Below, in pieces: positions 8,084 to 15,166 of a stretch of DNA of 64,000 bases (positions are counted from its first letter, which is position 1; the number at the start of each line of letters is the position of its first letter). The position numbers and the translations under genes are program-made. The notes under the pieces were generated by a model that was given only the letters and a program-made list of their open reading frames with translations, had not been told where the DNA came from and did not search any database. The stretch covers positions 460,848 through 524,847 of the forward strand of contig JAHDCU010000002.1 of the NCBI GenBank assembly GCA_020629715.1. The letters run 5' to 3'. Source of the stretch: Saprospiraceae bacterium. GTDB taxonomy: Bacteria; Bacteroidota; Bacteroidia; Chitinophagales; Saprospiraceae.

Positions 8084-8121
8084 GAGGAAACCTATAAATT
8101 AGCAGAAATCAATACACTATC

Positions 8122-8910
8122 ATGGGAATATTTAGCGAGCTCAAAAAATTATTTTTTGCCGGGTCAAGCGTTGCAAAATCTGGTGCTGACAAAGCCGTAG
8201 ACTCCGTAAAAGATGCGGGAGAACAACTATCCAACAAAGCGAAAGACACCTTCAACGAGGTGGCTGACAATCTCAGTAGTAGCACTAGTGGACTTCGAGA
8301 TTCTGTGTTAGATAAGGCCGAAGATCTGTGGGAAAAATCTAAAGAAACTGGAGAAGGTCTAGTAGAATCAGTAAGCAATAGCAATATTGGTGAAAAATTT
8401 AATGAGGTCAAGGAATCTATCTCAGAGCACGATGCTGTGAAAAAAGCTACCGCATTTACGGAAGATCTAGGAGGTAAAATACTCGATAAAAGCAATGATC
8501 TTTTGGATAAGGCAGAGGATGTCGCTTCGGATCTAGGTGAAAAAGCCAAAATCATAGGTGATAAAGTAAAAGAAAGAGCAACTGAACTTTCGCAAGATGC
8601 GAAAGAAAAAATTGATGACATGGTTGCCAAAGAAAAAATTGCTGAAGCCGAAGACCTAGCCAAACAAGAAGGCGGGTTCGCTAAAGAAACCCTGGATGCT
8701 AGAGGTTCTTTATTGGAAGGTACAGATGATTTTTTCTCACGAGCAGAAAAGTTTGCAGATGGTCAGCACGATGCCTTCAAAGAAGGATCAGTCAATATTA
8801 CTCAAGGTGAAATCAAAAAAGAGATAGCCCCCGCGGCAGGATTTACCGATCATGATGGAGATGGTAACGAACTCATCGATGATGTAACAATCATAAGTGA
8901 AGAGGAATAA
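8122..8910 (+). CDS. Amphipathic helical (LEA/apolipoprotein-like) protein
   Basis: A 262-residue cytoplasmic-looking protein with no signal peptide, built almost entirely of Lys/Glu/Asp/Ala-rich 11-mer-like helical repeats (DKAVDSVKDAGEQLSNKAKD, LDKAEDVASDLGEKAK, KVKERATELSQDAKEKIDDM). This composition is characteristic of late-embryogenesis-abundant-like and YtxH-like stress proteins that stay disordered or coat membranes. The C-terminus has a DHDGDGNELIDD segment resembling a calcium-binding EF-hand-like or dockerin-like loop. It is immediately upstream of an ECF sigma gene and could be a stress gene, but no shared promoter was demonstrated. Function is inferred from composition only. Confidence 0.7.
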   Translation: MGIFSELKKLFFAGSSVAKSGADKAVDSVKDAGEQLSNKAKDTFNEVADNLSSSTSGLRDSVLDKAEDLWEKSKETGEGLVESVSNSNIGEKFNEVKESISEHDAVKKATAFTEDLGGKILDKSNDLLDKAEDVASDLGEKAKIIGDKVKERATELSQDAKEKIDDMVAKEKIAEAEDLAKQEGGFAKETLDARGSLLEGTDDFFSRAEKFADGQHDAFKEGSVNITQGEIKKEIAPAAGFTDHDGDGNELIDDVTIISEEE

Positions 8911-8986
8911 TTATTTAAAATTGCACATCTTATAATTTATAAAATGGATTGCAATCCTTAACTTTAGGCTAACCTGAAATTTTAAT

Positions 8987-9547
8987 TTGTCACCATTAAC
9001 CACATATACATTAAACATAGAAGAGCTCATCAGAGCTTGTCTACTGGAAGATCGTAGTGCTCAAAAACGCCTTTTCGAAATCTATGCTCCTTCTATGATG
9101 ACACTATGCAGGCGCTATACTCGTGATAGGTATGAAGCTGAAGATGTCATGCAAGATGGTTTTATTAAAATTTTCAAAAATCTTAATCAATATTCAAATG
9201 AAGGTTCTTTCGAGGGATGGATGAAAAGAATTATGATTAACATCGCACTCAAGAAAAAAACTAAAAAATCATATACCAATGAGATTAGCGGAATAGAAGA
9301 TTACAATCACATCAGCATTATGCCTGATATATTTTCTGCTATGTCTGCTGACGAATTATTGGTTCTTATTTCAAAACTACCAGAAGGTTATCGTAATGTA
9401 TTTTCGCTCTATGTTGTGGAGGGCTATAGTCATAAGGAGATCGGTAAACTTCTAAAAATCGGGGAAAGTACATCAAGATCACAATTAGTAAAAGCTAGAA
9501 AAATGCTTCAAGAACAAATTCTAACCCTTCAAAAACAAGCCGTATGA
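8987..9547 (+). CDS. ECF-type RNA polymerase sigma factor
   Basis: A 186-residue extracytoplasmic-function sigma-70 factor. Region 2 spans roughly residues 25-90 (FEIYAPSMMTLCRRYTRDRY, EAEDVMQDGFIKIFKNL). Region 4 spans roughly 120-175 and contains the helix-turn-helix GYSHKEIGKLLKIGESTSRS. The reading frame has no ATG before region 2, so the TTG at 8987 is used; it gives the expected N-terminal length. Its stop overlaps the start of the next gene by 4 nt, which is typical of a sigma/anti-sigma pair. The target regulon is unknown. Confidence 0.92.
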   Translation: MSPLTTYTLNIEELIRACLLEDRSAQKRLFEIYAPSMMTLCRRYTRDRYEAEDVMQDGFIKIFKNLNQYSNEGSFEGWMKRIMINIALKKKTKKSYTNEISGIEDYNHISIMPDIFSAMSADELLVLISKLPEGYRNVFSLYVVEGYSHKEIGKLLKIGESTSRSQLVKARKMLQEQILTLQKQAV

Positions 9548-10188
9548 GGATGTATGATGAGATTATAAGGGCGAAACTGAATGGTATCGAATCAGAATAT
9601 AGTCCTAACATGTGGGAAAGTATCGAGAGAAAGCTCGATAATAAAAAACCAAAGGTCAGCCCTTGGTTTGCAATTTCAACACTTGGAGCTTTAATACTCA
9701 CAAGTATTATATGCATAGCTGTCATTTACTCCAGTGCTGAGAAAGTATTTGATGTCCAACATAGAATACATGATAATGAACAGGAGGTTTGCGAACCCGT
9801 AATTGTTGCTTCAGCTACCATAAGCACTAAACAACTTTTATCTACGGATGAGCGCAAGGAGAGTGAAAAAGTAAATGATGCAGTACAAAAAACTACATCC
9901 ATTTCTAAAGCTCAAAGTCTAAACATCAACCATGCTCCAATACTGATTCTACAATTGAGTGAAGAGGATGAGCAACCATTAGAAAATCCAATAATTCTCT
10001 CTTATATCGATGAGGCAGAGGATATATGGATCAGGGAAAAAAGAATCATTTCATCAGCTGAAGATTTTGAGCGGATGGATCGTATCATCTATGCACCGAT
10101 TTCCAAAATATCTAATGTAGATGTAGAACTAAAATCATCATATAGGTCATTGAATCTTGATGATTCAATGACGTTACCTATTGATTAG
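9544..10188 (+). CDS. Membrane-anchored probable anti-sigma factor
   Basis: A 214-residue protein with a short cytosolic N-terminal domain (residues 1-42; MWESIERKLDNKK is the usual place for sigma-binding helices), one transmembrane helix (about 43-64, ISTLGALILTSIICIAVIYS) and a periplasmic C-terminal domain. The ATGA overlap with the ECF sigma gene indicates translational coupling and supports an anti-sigma role. No zinc-binding HxxxCxxC motif is visible, so it would be a non-ZAS type. The C-terminal domain matches nothing I recognise. Confidence 0.7.
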   Translation: MRMYDEIIRAKLNGIESEYSPNMWESIERKLDNKKPKVSPWFAISTLGALILTSIICIAVIYSSAEKVFDVQHRIHDNEQEVCEPVIVASATISTKQLLSTDERKESEKVNDAVQKTTSISKAQSLNINHAPILILQLSEEDEQPLENPIILSYIDEAEDIWIREKRIISSAEDFERMDRIIYAPISKISNVDVELKSSYRSLNLDDSMTLPID

Positions 10189-10281
10189 AGTCATTAATTA
10201 TAGGCTTAAGTCTCAATCTATGCATTTGTCCGTAAATGAACATATTCTAGGACAACGATAACTTAACAGAACGTATCTTAA

Positions 10282-10312
10282 GGTTGAATAGAAAGACCTA
10301 TTCAATCTTTTT
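10282..10312 (+). terminator. Intrinsic terminator of the sigma/anti-sigma operon
   Basis: TTGAATAG (10284-10291) and CTATTCAA (10298-10305) form a perfect 8-bp stem, extendable by a G-U and a G-C pair, with a 6-nt loop. A T-rich run TCTTTTT follows. It is about 95 nt after the anti-sigma stop. Confidence 0.75.
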
Positions 10313-10327
10313 GGCACAAGAAGTGCA
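10312..10327 (+). promoter_or_regulatory. Sigma-54-type promoter
   Basis: TGGCACAAGAAGTGCA aligns without gaps to the sigma-54 consensus TGGCACG-N4-TTGCA, differing only at two positions. The invariant GG (10313-10314) and GC (10325-10326) have the required spacing. The predicted start is near 10338. Whether this genome has rpoN cannot be seen here. Confidence 0.55.
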
Positions 10328-10337
10328 ATATAAAAGC

Positions 10338-10440
10338 AAACGGGCTCTGAAACATAAAATATTATATGCTTCGGAGTAAAATTTATTATTCGTAAGTGGG
10401 AGCTCCCGTCATGAAATGTCTATGATGGGCTCTTTTTTTT
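10338..10440 (+). ncRNA. Predicted leader RNA/attenuator ahead of threonine aldolase
   Basis: A roughly 103-nt transcript is predicted from the sigma-54-like start to the T8 tract at 10433-10440. Element A, CGGGCTC (10341-10347), and element C, GGGCTC (10427-10432), both complement element B, GAGCTCCCG (10400-10408). A:B and B:C pairing are therefore mutually exclusive. B:C extended by TCAT/ATGA forms the terminator stem. A also overlaps a third stem, CTCTGAA (10345-10351) with TTCGGAG (10370-10376). This 1:2 / 1:3 / 3:4 layout is typical of attenuators and riboswitches. The ltaE start codon is 19 nt beyond the T-run. It does not match the glycine riboswitch or any RNA family I recognise, and could instead be a free small RNA. 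Confidence 0.5.
10400..10440 (+). terminator. Intrinsic terminator of the ltaE leader
   Basis: GAG and CCCGTCAT (10400-10402, 10405-10412) pair with ATGATGGGCTC (10422-10432), leaving a 2-nt CT bulge and one G-U pair, with a 9-nt loop. Eight consecutive T residues follow. It lies upstream of, not behind, a gene, so it would condition read-through into ltaE. Confidence 0.7.
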
Positions 10441-10458
10441 ATACAAAACCCTACTGGC

Positions 10459-11478
10459 TTGATCAATTTAATAAGCGATACCGTTACTAGACCATCTGCA
10501 GAAATGCTAGAGGCCATGTTTGCTGCTGAGGTGGGTGATGATGTATTTGGAGAAGATCCTACCATCAAACATCTTGAAGAGTATGCTGCCGCTCTCTTTG
10601 GAAAAGAAGCAGCACTATTCTGTCCGTCGGGAACGATGACCAACCAAATCGCGATCAAAATACATACGGAAGCGCTCGATGATATGATCTGTGATCATTA
10701 TAGTCATGTTTATAGATATGAGACAGGAGGCTATGGATTCAATAGCGGTATATCCGTGAGCTTGATACAGGGTACCCATGGTAAGATATCTGCATCACAA
10801 ATAGAAGAAGTAATTCATGATGACTACGATTGGCTTCCAAAAAGTAAACTAGTCGTACTAGAAAACAGCTGTAATAAAGGTGGTGGAAGCTATTATACAA
10901 TTGATGAGATCAAACCTATACATGCTTTGTGTAAAAGGCGAAATCTGATTTTGCATTTGGATGGTGCTAGACTTTTCAATGTTCTTGTTGAGACTAAAGA
11001 ATCCCCACAGGATGTAGGAGCTTTATTTGATACGATAAGCATCTGTCTATCTAAAGGCTTAGGGGCACCTGTAGGAAGCCTATTAATTGGTAATGCGGAG
11101 AAGATAAAAAAGGCTAGAAGGTTTAGAAAAGTTATGGGTGGAGGCATGAGGCAAGCAGGATATTTAGCGGCTGCAGGAATATATGCCCTCACGAATAATA
11201 TCGATAGGCTTAAAATTGATAATGATAGAGCCAAAGAGATAGCACAAGTAATTCGTGAATTATCATGGGTAAAAAGTATATCTCCTGTTATGACCAATAT
11301 TTTAATCTTTCAATTGCGTGAAGGGCTAAAAGCAACAGATTTTGTTGAAAAACTGCGGTCTTTAGGGATCAACTCAAGTCCATTTGGGATTGATAAAGTG
11401 CGATTTGTATTTCACTTAGATATATCCGAAGATATGATGACAAAACTTAAAGAAAAGCTACAACAATTGAGATTCTAA
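10459..11478 (+). CDS. ltaE: Low-specificity L-threonine aldolase
   Basis: A 339-residue PLP enzyme of fold type I that cleaves threonine/allo-threonine to glycine and acetaldehyde. The internal aldimine lysine is Lys199 in LSKGLGAPVG, and Asp168 in LHLDGAR contacts the PLP ring nitrogen. The start is a TTG codon, chosen because MINLISDTVTRPS matches the conserved family N-terminus; the upstream in-frame ATG at 10411 runs into a stop. It overlaps the convergent bifunctional-nuclease gene by 4 nt at the 3' end. Expression may depend on read-through of the leader terminator. Confidence 0.93.
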   Translation: MINLISDTVTRPSAEMLEAMFAAEVGDDVFGEDPTIKHLEEYAAALFGKEAALFCPSGTMTNQIAIKIHTEALDDMICDHYSHVYRYETGGYGFNSGISVSLIQGTHGKISASQIEEVIHDDYDWLPKSKLVVLENSCNKGGGSYYTIDEIKPIHALCKRRNLILHLDGARLFNVLVETKESPQDVGALFDTISICLSKGLGAPVGSLLIGNAEKIKKARRFRKVMGGGMRQAGYLAAAGIYALTNNIDRLKIDNDRAKEIAQVIRELSWVKSISPVMTNILIFQLREGLKATDFVEKLRSLGINSSPFGIDKVRFVFHLDISEDMMTKLKEKLQQLRF

Positions 11479-12068
11479 TTATCCGGATTATTGCGTTTAT
11501 TGATTTCATCTCTGATTTTGGCGGCTTTCTCATAATCCTCTCTTTCAAGTACTGTATCTAGCAGTTTTTCTAGCTCCTGTACACTCATATCAGATAATCG
11601 CTGCGGTGACCTTCTTTTTTTAGGTTTTACTTTCTCTTTTACAGCACCTTCCTCTCCTTCATCTAATATGACACCTGCCTTTTCCATAATATTTTCGAAT
11701 GTAAAAATCGGACACTCGTATCGCACTGCCATAGCTATCGCATCGGATGTCCTACTATCTATGGTGATTGTCTCCCCGTGATGATCACAGACCAGTTGAG
11801 CATAGAAAATGCCATCCAACAGATTATTGATGATCACTTCGATAAGTCGAATATTGAAGGTATCTAGAGTATTTTTAAAAAGGTCATGAGTGAGAGGACG
11901 GTTAGGGTTCATCTTTTCCATAGCTACCGCAATAGCTTGGGCCTCAAATCCCCCAATGACAACAGGTAGTCTCCTATTACCCTGAGATTCTCCTAATACA
12001 ACAGCATAATTATGTGATTGAGTGACACTATGTGATAATGCCACAATCTCCAACTCGATTCTATTCAT
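11475..12068 (-). CDS. Bifunctional nuclease family protein (DUF151) with UVR motif
   Basis: A 197-residue protein. Residues 1-135 match the bifunctional nuclease/DUF151 domain (VVLGESQGNRRLPVVIGGFEAQAIAVAME, IDSRTSDAIAMAVRYECPIF). Residues ~155-190 form a UvrB/UvrC-type helical hairpin (LEKLLDTVLEREDYEKAAKIRDEI). The family includes plant proteins with DNase/RNase activity; the bacterial role is undefined. It lies 51 nt downstream of etfA, probably as the third gene of the etf transcript. Confidence 0.88.
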   Translation of the reverse strand: MNRIELEIVALSHSVTQSHNYAVVLGESQGNRRLPVVIGGFEAQAIAVAMEKMNPNRPLTHDLFKNTLDTFNIRLIEVIINNLLDGIFYAQLVCDHHGETITIDSRTSDAIAMAVRYECPIFTFENIMEKAGVILDEGEEGAVKEKVKPKKRRSPQRLSDMSVQELEKLLDTVLEREDYEKAAKIRDEINKRNNPDN

Positions 12069-12119
12069 TGACTTTTACTATCATTGAAACCGCAAGGTAC
12101 TATCCTTTAGATTACAAGT

Positions 12120-13082
12120 CTAGTTATTGGCTTTATATTTTTTCAGAGCTTCAGTGATCTTAGGTACTACGTCAAAAAGATCAGCGCAAATACCATAATC
12201 AGCAGCTTTAAAAAACGGTGCTTCTGGATCTTTATTGATGACTACGATAGTCTTTGACTGATTGACTCCTGCCAAATGCTGGATAGCTCCAGATATACCT
12301 GCTGCAATATATAGATTAGGCCTAATGGCTACACCAGTCTGCCCTACGTGCTCGTGATGAGGTCTCCATCCTATATCAGCAACTGGTCTACTACATGCTG
12401 TGGTTGCTCCGAGCTCATTTGCTAATTCATCTATGATCCCCCAGTTTTCAGGACCTTTCATCCCTCGTCCAGCGGACACTACCAATTCTGCCTCTGGTAA
12501 CGGCACCGTGCCTTCTACTGTACTTAAGTCAGTAATTGTCACTGAAGAATTACTAGTTGTTGATGACTCCGTTACGATTTCAGCGCTGTTATCAAAATCA
12601 CTAGCTTGAAAAGAATTACCCATGAGAGATAATACTTTGACATCAGACTTAATTTCAAACTCAGCAGTCGCTTTTCCAGAGAATACTCCTTTCTTGATCT
12701 TAAAACCTCCATCGAGAGATGGCATACTATTGACGCCACTTACTGATCCAGCATTTTGACGTACAGCTACTCTACCCAATATCGATTTACCATTTGCGGT
12801 GTGGCCTACTACTATAACTTTGGCACCTACATTACTTGCCGCCGCATCGATTACCTTGGCTACTTGCTGACTATCAAAAGCATCGAAACTAGAGTCACTA
12901 ACATGATGAATTTTATGTGCTCCTGCTTTATCAATAGCGTCAAAACTATTTACGGTACCTAACACCACAGCATGACACTGCACATTCATTTGATCGGCAA
13001 GAGAACGACCAAAAAAGATCAGTTCATTCGCTGCTTTTTTAAAATTACCCTTAGGATTTTCTATATATACTAATACTGACAT
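12120..13082 (-). CDS. etfA: Electron transfer flavoprotein subunit alpha
   Basis: A 320-residue FAD-binding ETF alpha subunit. The C-terminal FAD domain carries the family signature around residues 200-300: [12 protein letters not shown], the [10 protein letters not shown] segment, [16 protein letters not shown] and [16 protein letters not shown]. The N-terminal half is the non-FAD domain. With EtfB it shuttles electrons from acyl-CoA and related dehydrogenases to the quinone pool through ETF-QO. It lies 31 nt downstream of etfB in the same operon. Confidence 0.96.
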   Translation of the reverse strand: MSVLVYIENPKGNFKKAANELIFFGRSLADQMNVQCHAVVLGTVNSFDAIDKAGAHKIHHVSDSSFDAFDSQQVAKVIDAAASNVGAKVIVVGHTANGKSILGRVAVRQNAGSVSGVNSMPSLDGGFKIKKGVFSGKATAEFEIKSDVKVLSLMGNSFQASDFDNSAEIVTESSTTSNSSVTITDLSTVEGTVPLPEAELVVSAGRGMKGPENWGIIDELANELGATTACSRPVADIGWRPHHEHVGQTGVAIRPNLYIAAGISGAIQHLAGVNQSKTIVVINKDPEAPFFKAADYGICADLFDVVPKITEALKKYKANN

Positions 13083-13113
13083 TTCTACTTATTTAAGCTT
13101 TTAAAAAAAAGAA

Positions 13114-13854
13114 CTATATGACCTTAGCCTCTTCGTGAAGAAGTCTTACTAGCTCATCCATATCATCTGCATCTAGCATTTTTACCCCTGATTTAGCCTC
13201 AGGTAATTCATATTTCACCACCACGCTCAGATCTTCAGTGATTGTTGGTTCGATGACATTGAGTGGTTTGCGCTTAGCCATCATGATACCTCTCATATTC
13301 GGTATCCGTTGCTCTGCTAGTCCTTTTGCAGCTGATAAAACAAAGGATCCAGTATATTCAGCCGTTTCTTGTCCTCCTTCTACATCTCTAGTAATGATAG
13401 CCTTGCTACCATCCATTTCTAACTTTGATGCATAACTAAAGAATGGGAGATCTAGATATTCCGCAAGCATCGATCCTACCTCAGAACCATTGTAATCAAT
13501 CGTTTCTTTTCCTAGAAATACAATATCAAAGTTTCCTTCTTTAGCATAGTCTGCAATATATTTTGCAGTAGTCATTGCACTTTGGGGTTGAGCATTGATC
13601 CGAACGGCCTCGTCTGCTCCTATAGCCAGAGCTTTTCTGATTACTACATCGTTAGATGCTGGACCAACATTAATTGCCACTACTTTGCCACCTACACTTT
13701 CTTTTAACTCTATTGCTCTTACTAATGCATACCACTCATCATATGGATTCATGATAAATTGAACACCTTCTTCATTAAACTTAGAATCTCCATCCGTGAA
13801 ACCTATTTTGGCTGTAGTCTCAGGAGTCTTACTTATGCATACTAATAAATTCAT
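13114..13854 (-). CDS. etfB: Electron transfer flavoprotein subunit beta
   Basis: A 246-residue ETF beta subunit of standard length. It starts MNLLVCISKTPETTAKIGF and contains the AMP-binding region with FLGKETIDYNGSEVGSMLAEYLDLP. The beta signature GLAEQRIPNMRGIMMAKRKPL is near residue 195. First gene of etfB-etfA-nuclease. A consensus -7 box lies 17 nt before the ATG, and a perfect 21-bp palindrome overlaps the upstream promoter region. Confidence 0.96.
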   Translation of the reverse strand: MNLLVCISKTPETTAKIGFTDGDSKFNEEGVQFIMNPYDEWYALVRAIELKESVGGKVVAINVGPASNDVVIRKALAIGADEAVRINAQPQSAMTTAKYIADYAKEGNFDIVFLGKETIDYNGSEVGSMLAEYLDLPFFSYASKLEMDGSKAIITRDVEGGQETAEYTGSFVLSAAKGLAEQRIPNMRGIMMAKRKPLNVIEPTITEDLSVVVKYELPEAKSGVKMLDADDMDELVRLLHEEAKVI

Positions 13855-13870
13855 TCTTCGTAATTTCGTA

Positions 13871-13878
13871 CAAATATA
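13871..13878 (-). promoter_or_regulatory. -7 box of the etfBA promoter
   Basis: On the minus strand the sequence is TATATTTG, a perfect match to the Bacteroidetes -7 consensus TAnnTTTG, 16 nt before the etfB ATG. The -33 region coincides with the palindrome at 13891-13911. Confidence 0.6.
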
Positions 13879-13890
13879 AGCTAATTCAAT

Positions 13891-13911
13891 AATTTAACTC
13901 TGAGTTAAATT
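13891..13911. promoter_or_regulatory. 21-bp perfect palindrome, candidate operator of etfBA
   Basis: AATTTAACTC (13891-13900), a central T, and GAGTTAAATT (13902-13911) form a perfect palindrome with 10-bp arms. It starts 12 nt upstream of the -7 box, so a bound repressor would block the -33 contact. TetR-family regulators of acyl-CoA metabolism commonly use sites of this kind. The trailing T-run could alternatively make it a weak plus-strand terminator, but no plus-strand gene precedes it. Confidence 0.5.
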
Positions 13912-13959
13912 TTTTGTTTTCTAAGACTAAATTTATTCTTTAAAAAATTTCAGATATCC

Positions 13960-14286
13960 ATGAGTAATTCAAGAATTAATCAACTTCAGGAATTTCTGAA
14001 AGAATCACCAAAAGATAGTTTTCTTTTATTTGCCTTAGCCAAAGAATATGAAAAGCAAGGTGAACATCAAAAGGCAATTGATAACTACAATTTATTAAAG
14101 GATTTACATCCTGACTATGTAGGATTATACTATCATTTGGCCGCACTATTAGCTAAAAAAGCAGATCATCAGTTGACGCTAAATACGTATAATGAAGGAA
14201 TTTTGGTTGCTACAAAACTAGGAGATGCCCATGCCTTAGCAGAGCTTAAAAACGCTAAAATGAATTTTGAAATAGATCTAGATTAG
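13960..14286 (+). CDS. Small tetratricopeptide-repeat protein
   Basis: A 108-residue cytoplasmic protein with about two and a half TPR units. These include FALAKEYEKQGEHQKAIDNYNLLKDLHPDY (residues ~24-53) and a following LYYHLAALLAKKADHQLTLNTYNEGI. TPRs mediate protein-protein contacts; the partner is unknown. It is monocistronic and its 3' end overlaps convergent dapF by 9 nt. Confidence 0.85.
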   Translation: MSNSRINQLQEFLKESPKDSFLLFALAKEYEKQGEHQKAIDNYNLLKDLHPDYVGLYYHLAALLAKKADHQLTLNTYNEGILVATKLGDAHALAELKNAKMNFEIDLD

Positions 14287-15066
14287 CACAGCTCCAGAAA
14301 ATACTCTTTGAACTGGACCTTGTAAAACCACGTCCTTATACATATTTCCGTCCTTCTTACATGTAACTTGCAAGACCCCACCGTCTGTCTCAACGGTAAT
14401 ATTCACTACGTTTAAATTTACTTTTTCGGCATATGCAATGACTGAAGCTACTACCCCAGTACCACAGGATAGTGTAAGATTTTCAACTCCTCTTTCGTAG
14501 GTAGTAACTCGTATTTTATGATCTCCTAGGATACTTACAAAATTGACATTTGTACCTCCAGGCTTAAATTGATGGTCTAATCTTAGTTCTTTTCCTCTTT
14601 TATAGAAATCTACTTTATCGCTATTGATTAAAAACTCCACAAGATGGGGAGAGCCCGTATCAAGGAAATATCTATCATCACTTCTTCTGAGTCCTACTTC
14701 TACATCTTTCATACCCAGTGAAACTTGGTTATCCTCCAAACTGGCGGTATGTAAACCATCAATCGCTTCAAATGTACAGTGCTTGTCAAAAACACCTAAG
14801 GCATGGGCTAAAGCGACAAGACATCGACCTCCATTGCCACACATCGTAGATTCGTTACCATCTGAATTGTAATAATTCATGGCGAAATCATACTTCTCAT
14901 GCTGTCTAAGTAAGATAAGTCCATCTGCTCCTATACCAAAGTGACGATCGCATAATTGACTGATCTTTGGTTGGGACAAATATTTTTTCCAGCTATCATT
15001 GCGATCATCAATCATGATGAAATCATTGCCCGTACCCTGATATTTTTGAAATGAAATAGTCTTCAT
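14278..15066 (-). CDS. dapF: Diaminopimelate epimerase
   Basis: A 262-residue enzyme converting LL- to meso-diaminopimelate for lysine and peptidoglycan synthesis. Both catalytic cysteines are present, Cys76 in STMCGNGGRC and Cys201 in LSCGTGVVAS. The N-terminal FQKYQGTGNDF motif is conserved. Length is normal for the family. It is divergent from the HtrA gene with a 100-nt spacer holding an 11-bp inverted repeat. Confidence 0.97.
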   Translation of the reverse strand: MKTISFQKYQGTGNDFIMIDDRNDSWKKYLSQPKISQLCDRHFGIGADGLILLRQHEKYDFAMNYYNSDGNESTMCGNGGRCLVALAHALGVFDKHCTFEAIDGLHTASLEDNQVSLGMKDVEVGLRRSDDRYFLDTGSPHLVEFLINSDKVDFYKRGKELRLDHQFKPGGTNVNFVSILGDHKIRVTTYERGVENLTLSCGTGVVASVIAYAEKVNLNVVNITVETDGGVLQVTCKKDGNMYKDVVLQGPVQRVFSGAVLI

Positions 15067-15094
15067 TGTACATAAATTCTTGATCAGAAATTAA

Positions 15095-15126
15095 ATTTCA
15101 TATTATAATTAAATCTAATATGAAAT
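15095..15126. promoter_or_regulatory. 11-bp inverted repeat in the dapF/htrA divergent promoter region
   Basis: ATTTCATATTA (15095-15105) and TAATATGAAAT (15116-15126) are perfect complements with a 10-nt spacer. The right arm ends 40 nt before the protease ATG. It could be a dimeric operator for either gene or an AT-rich cruciform. Confidence 0.4.
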
Positions 15127-15166
15127 CATATCCTTAAATTTAGCGTTAGATAAGAAAGCCTTAAAG

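Noticed and set aside
8109-8663. 184-codon antisense open frame, Ser/Leu-rich
   Set aside because: It is a shadow of the helical protein gene at 8122, low complexity and without homologous features.
10338-10440. Glycine riboswitch in the ltaE leader
   Set aside because: The conserved glycine-aptamer core sequences are absent and the RNA is too short for a tandem aptamer.
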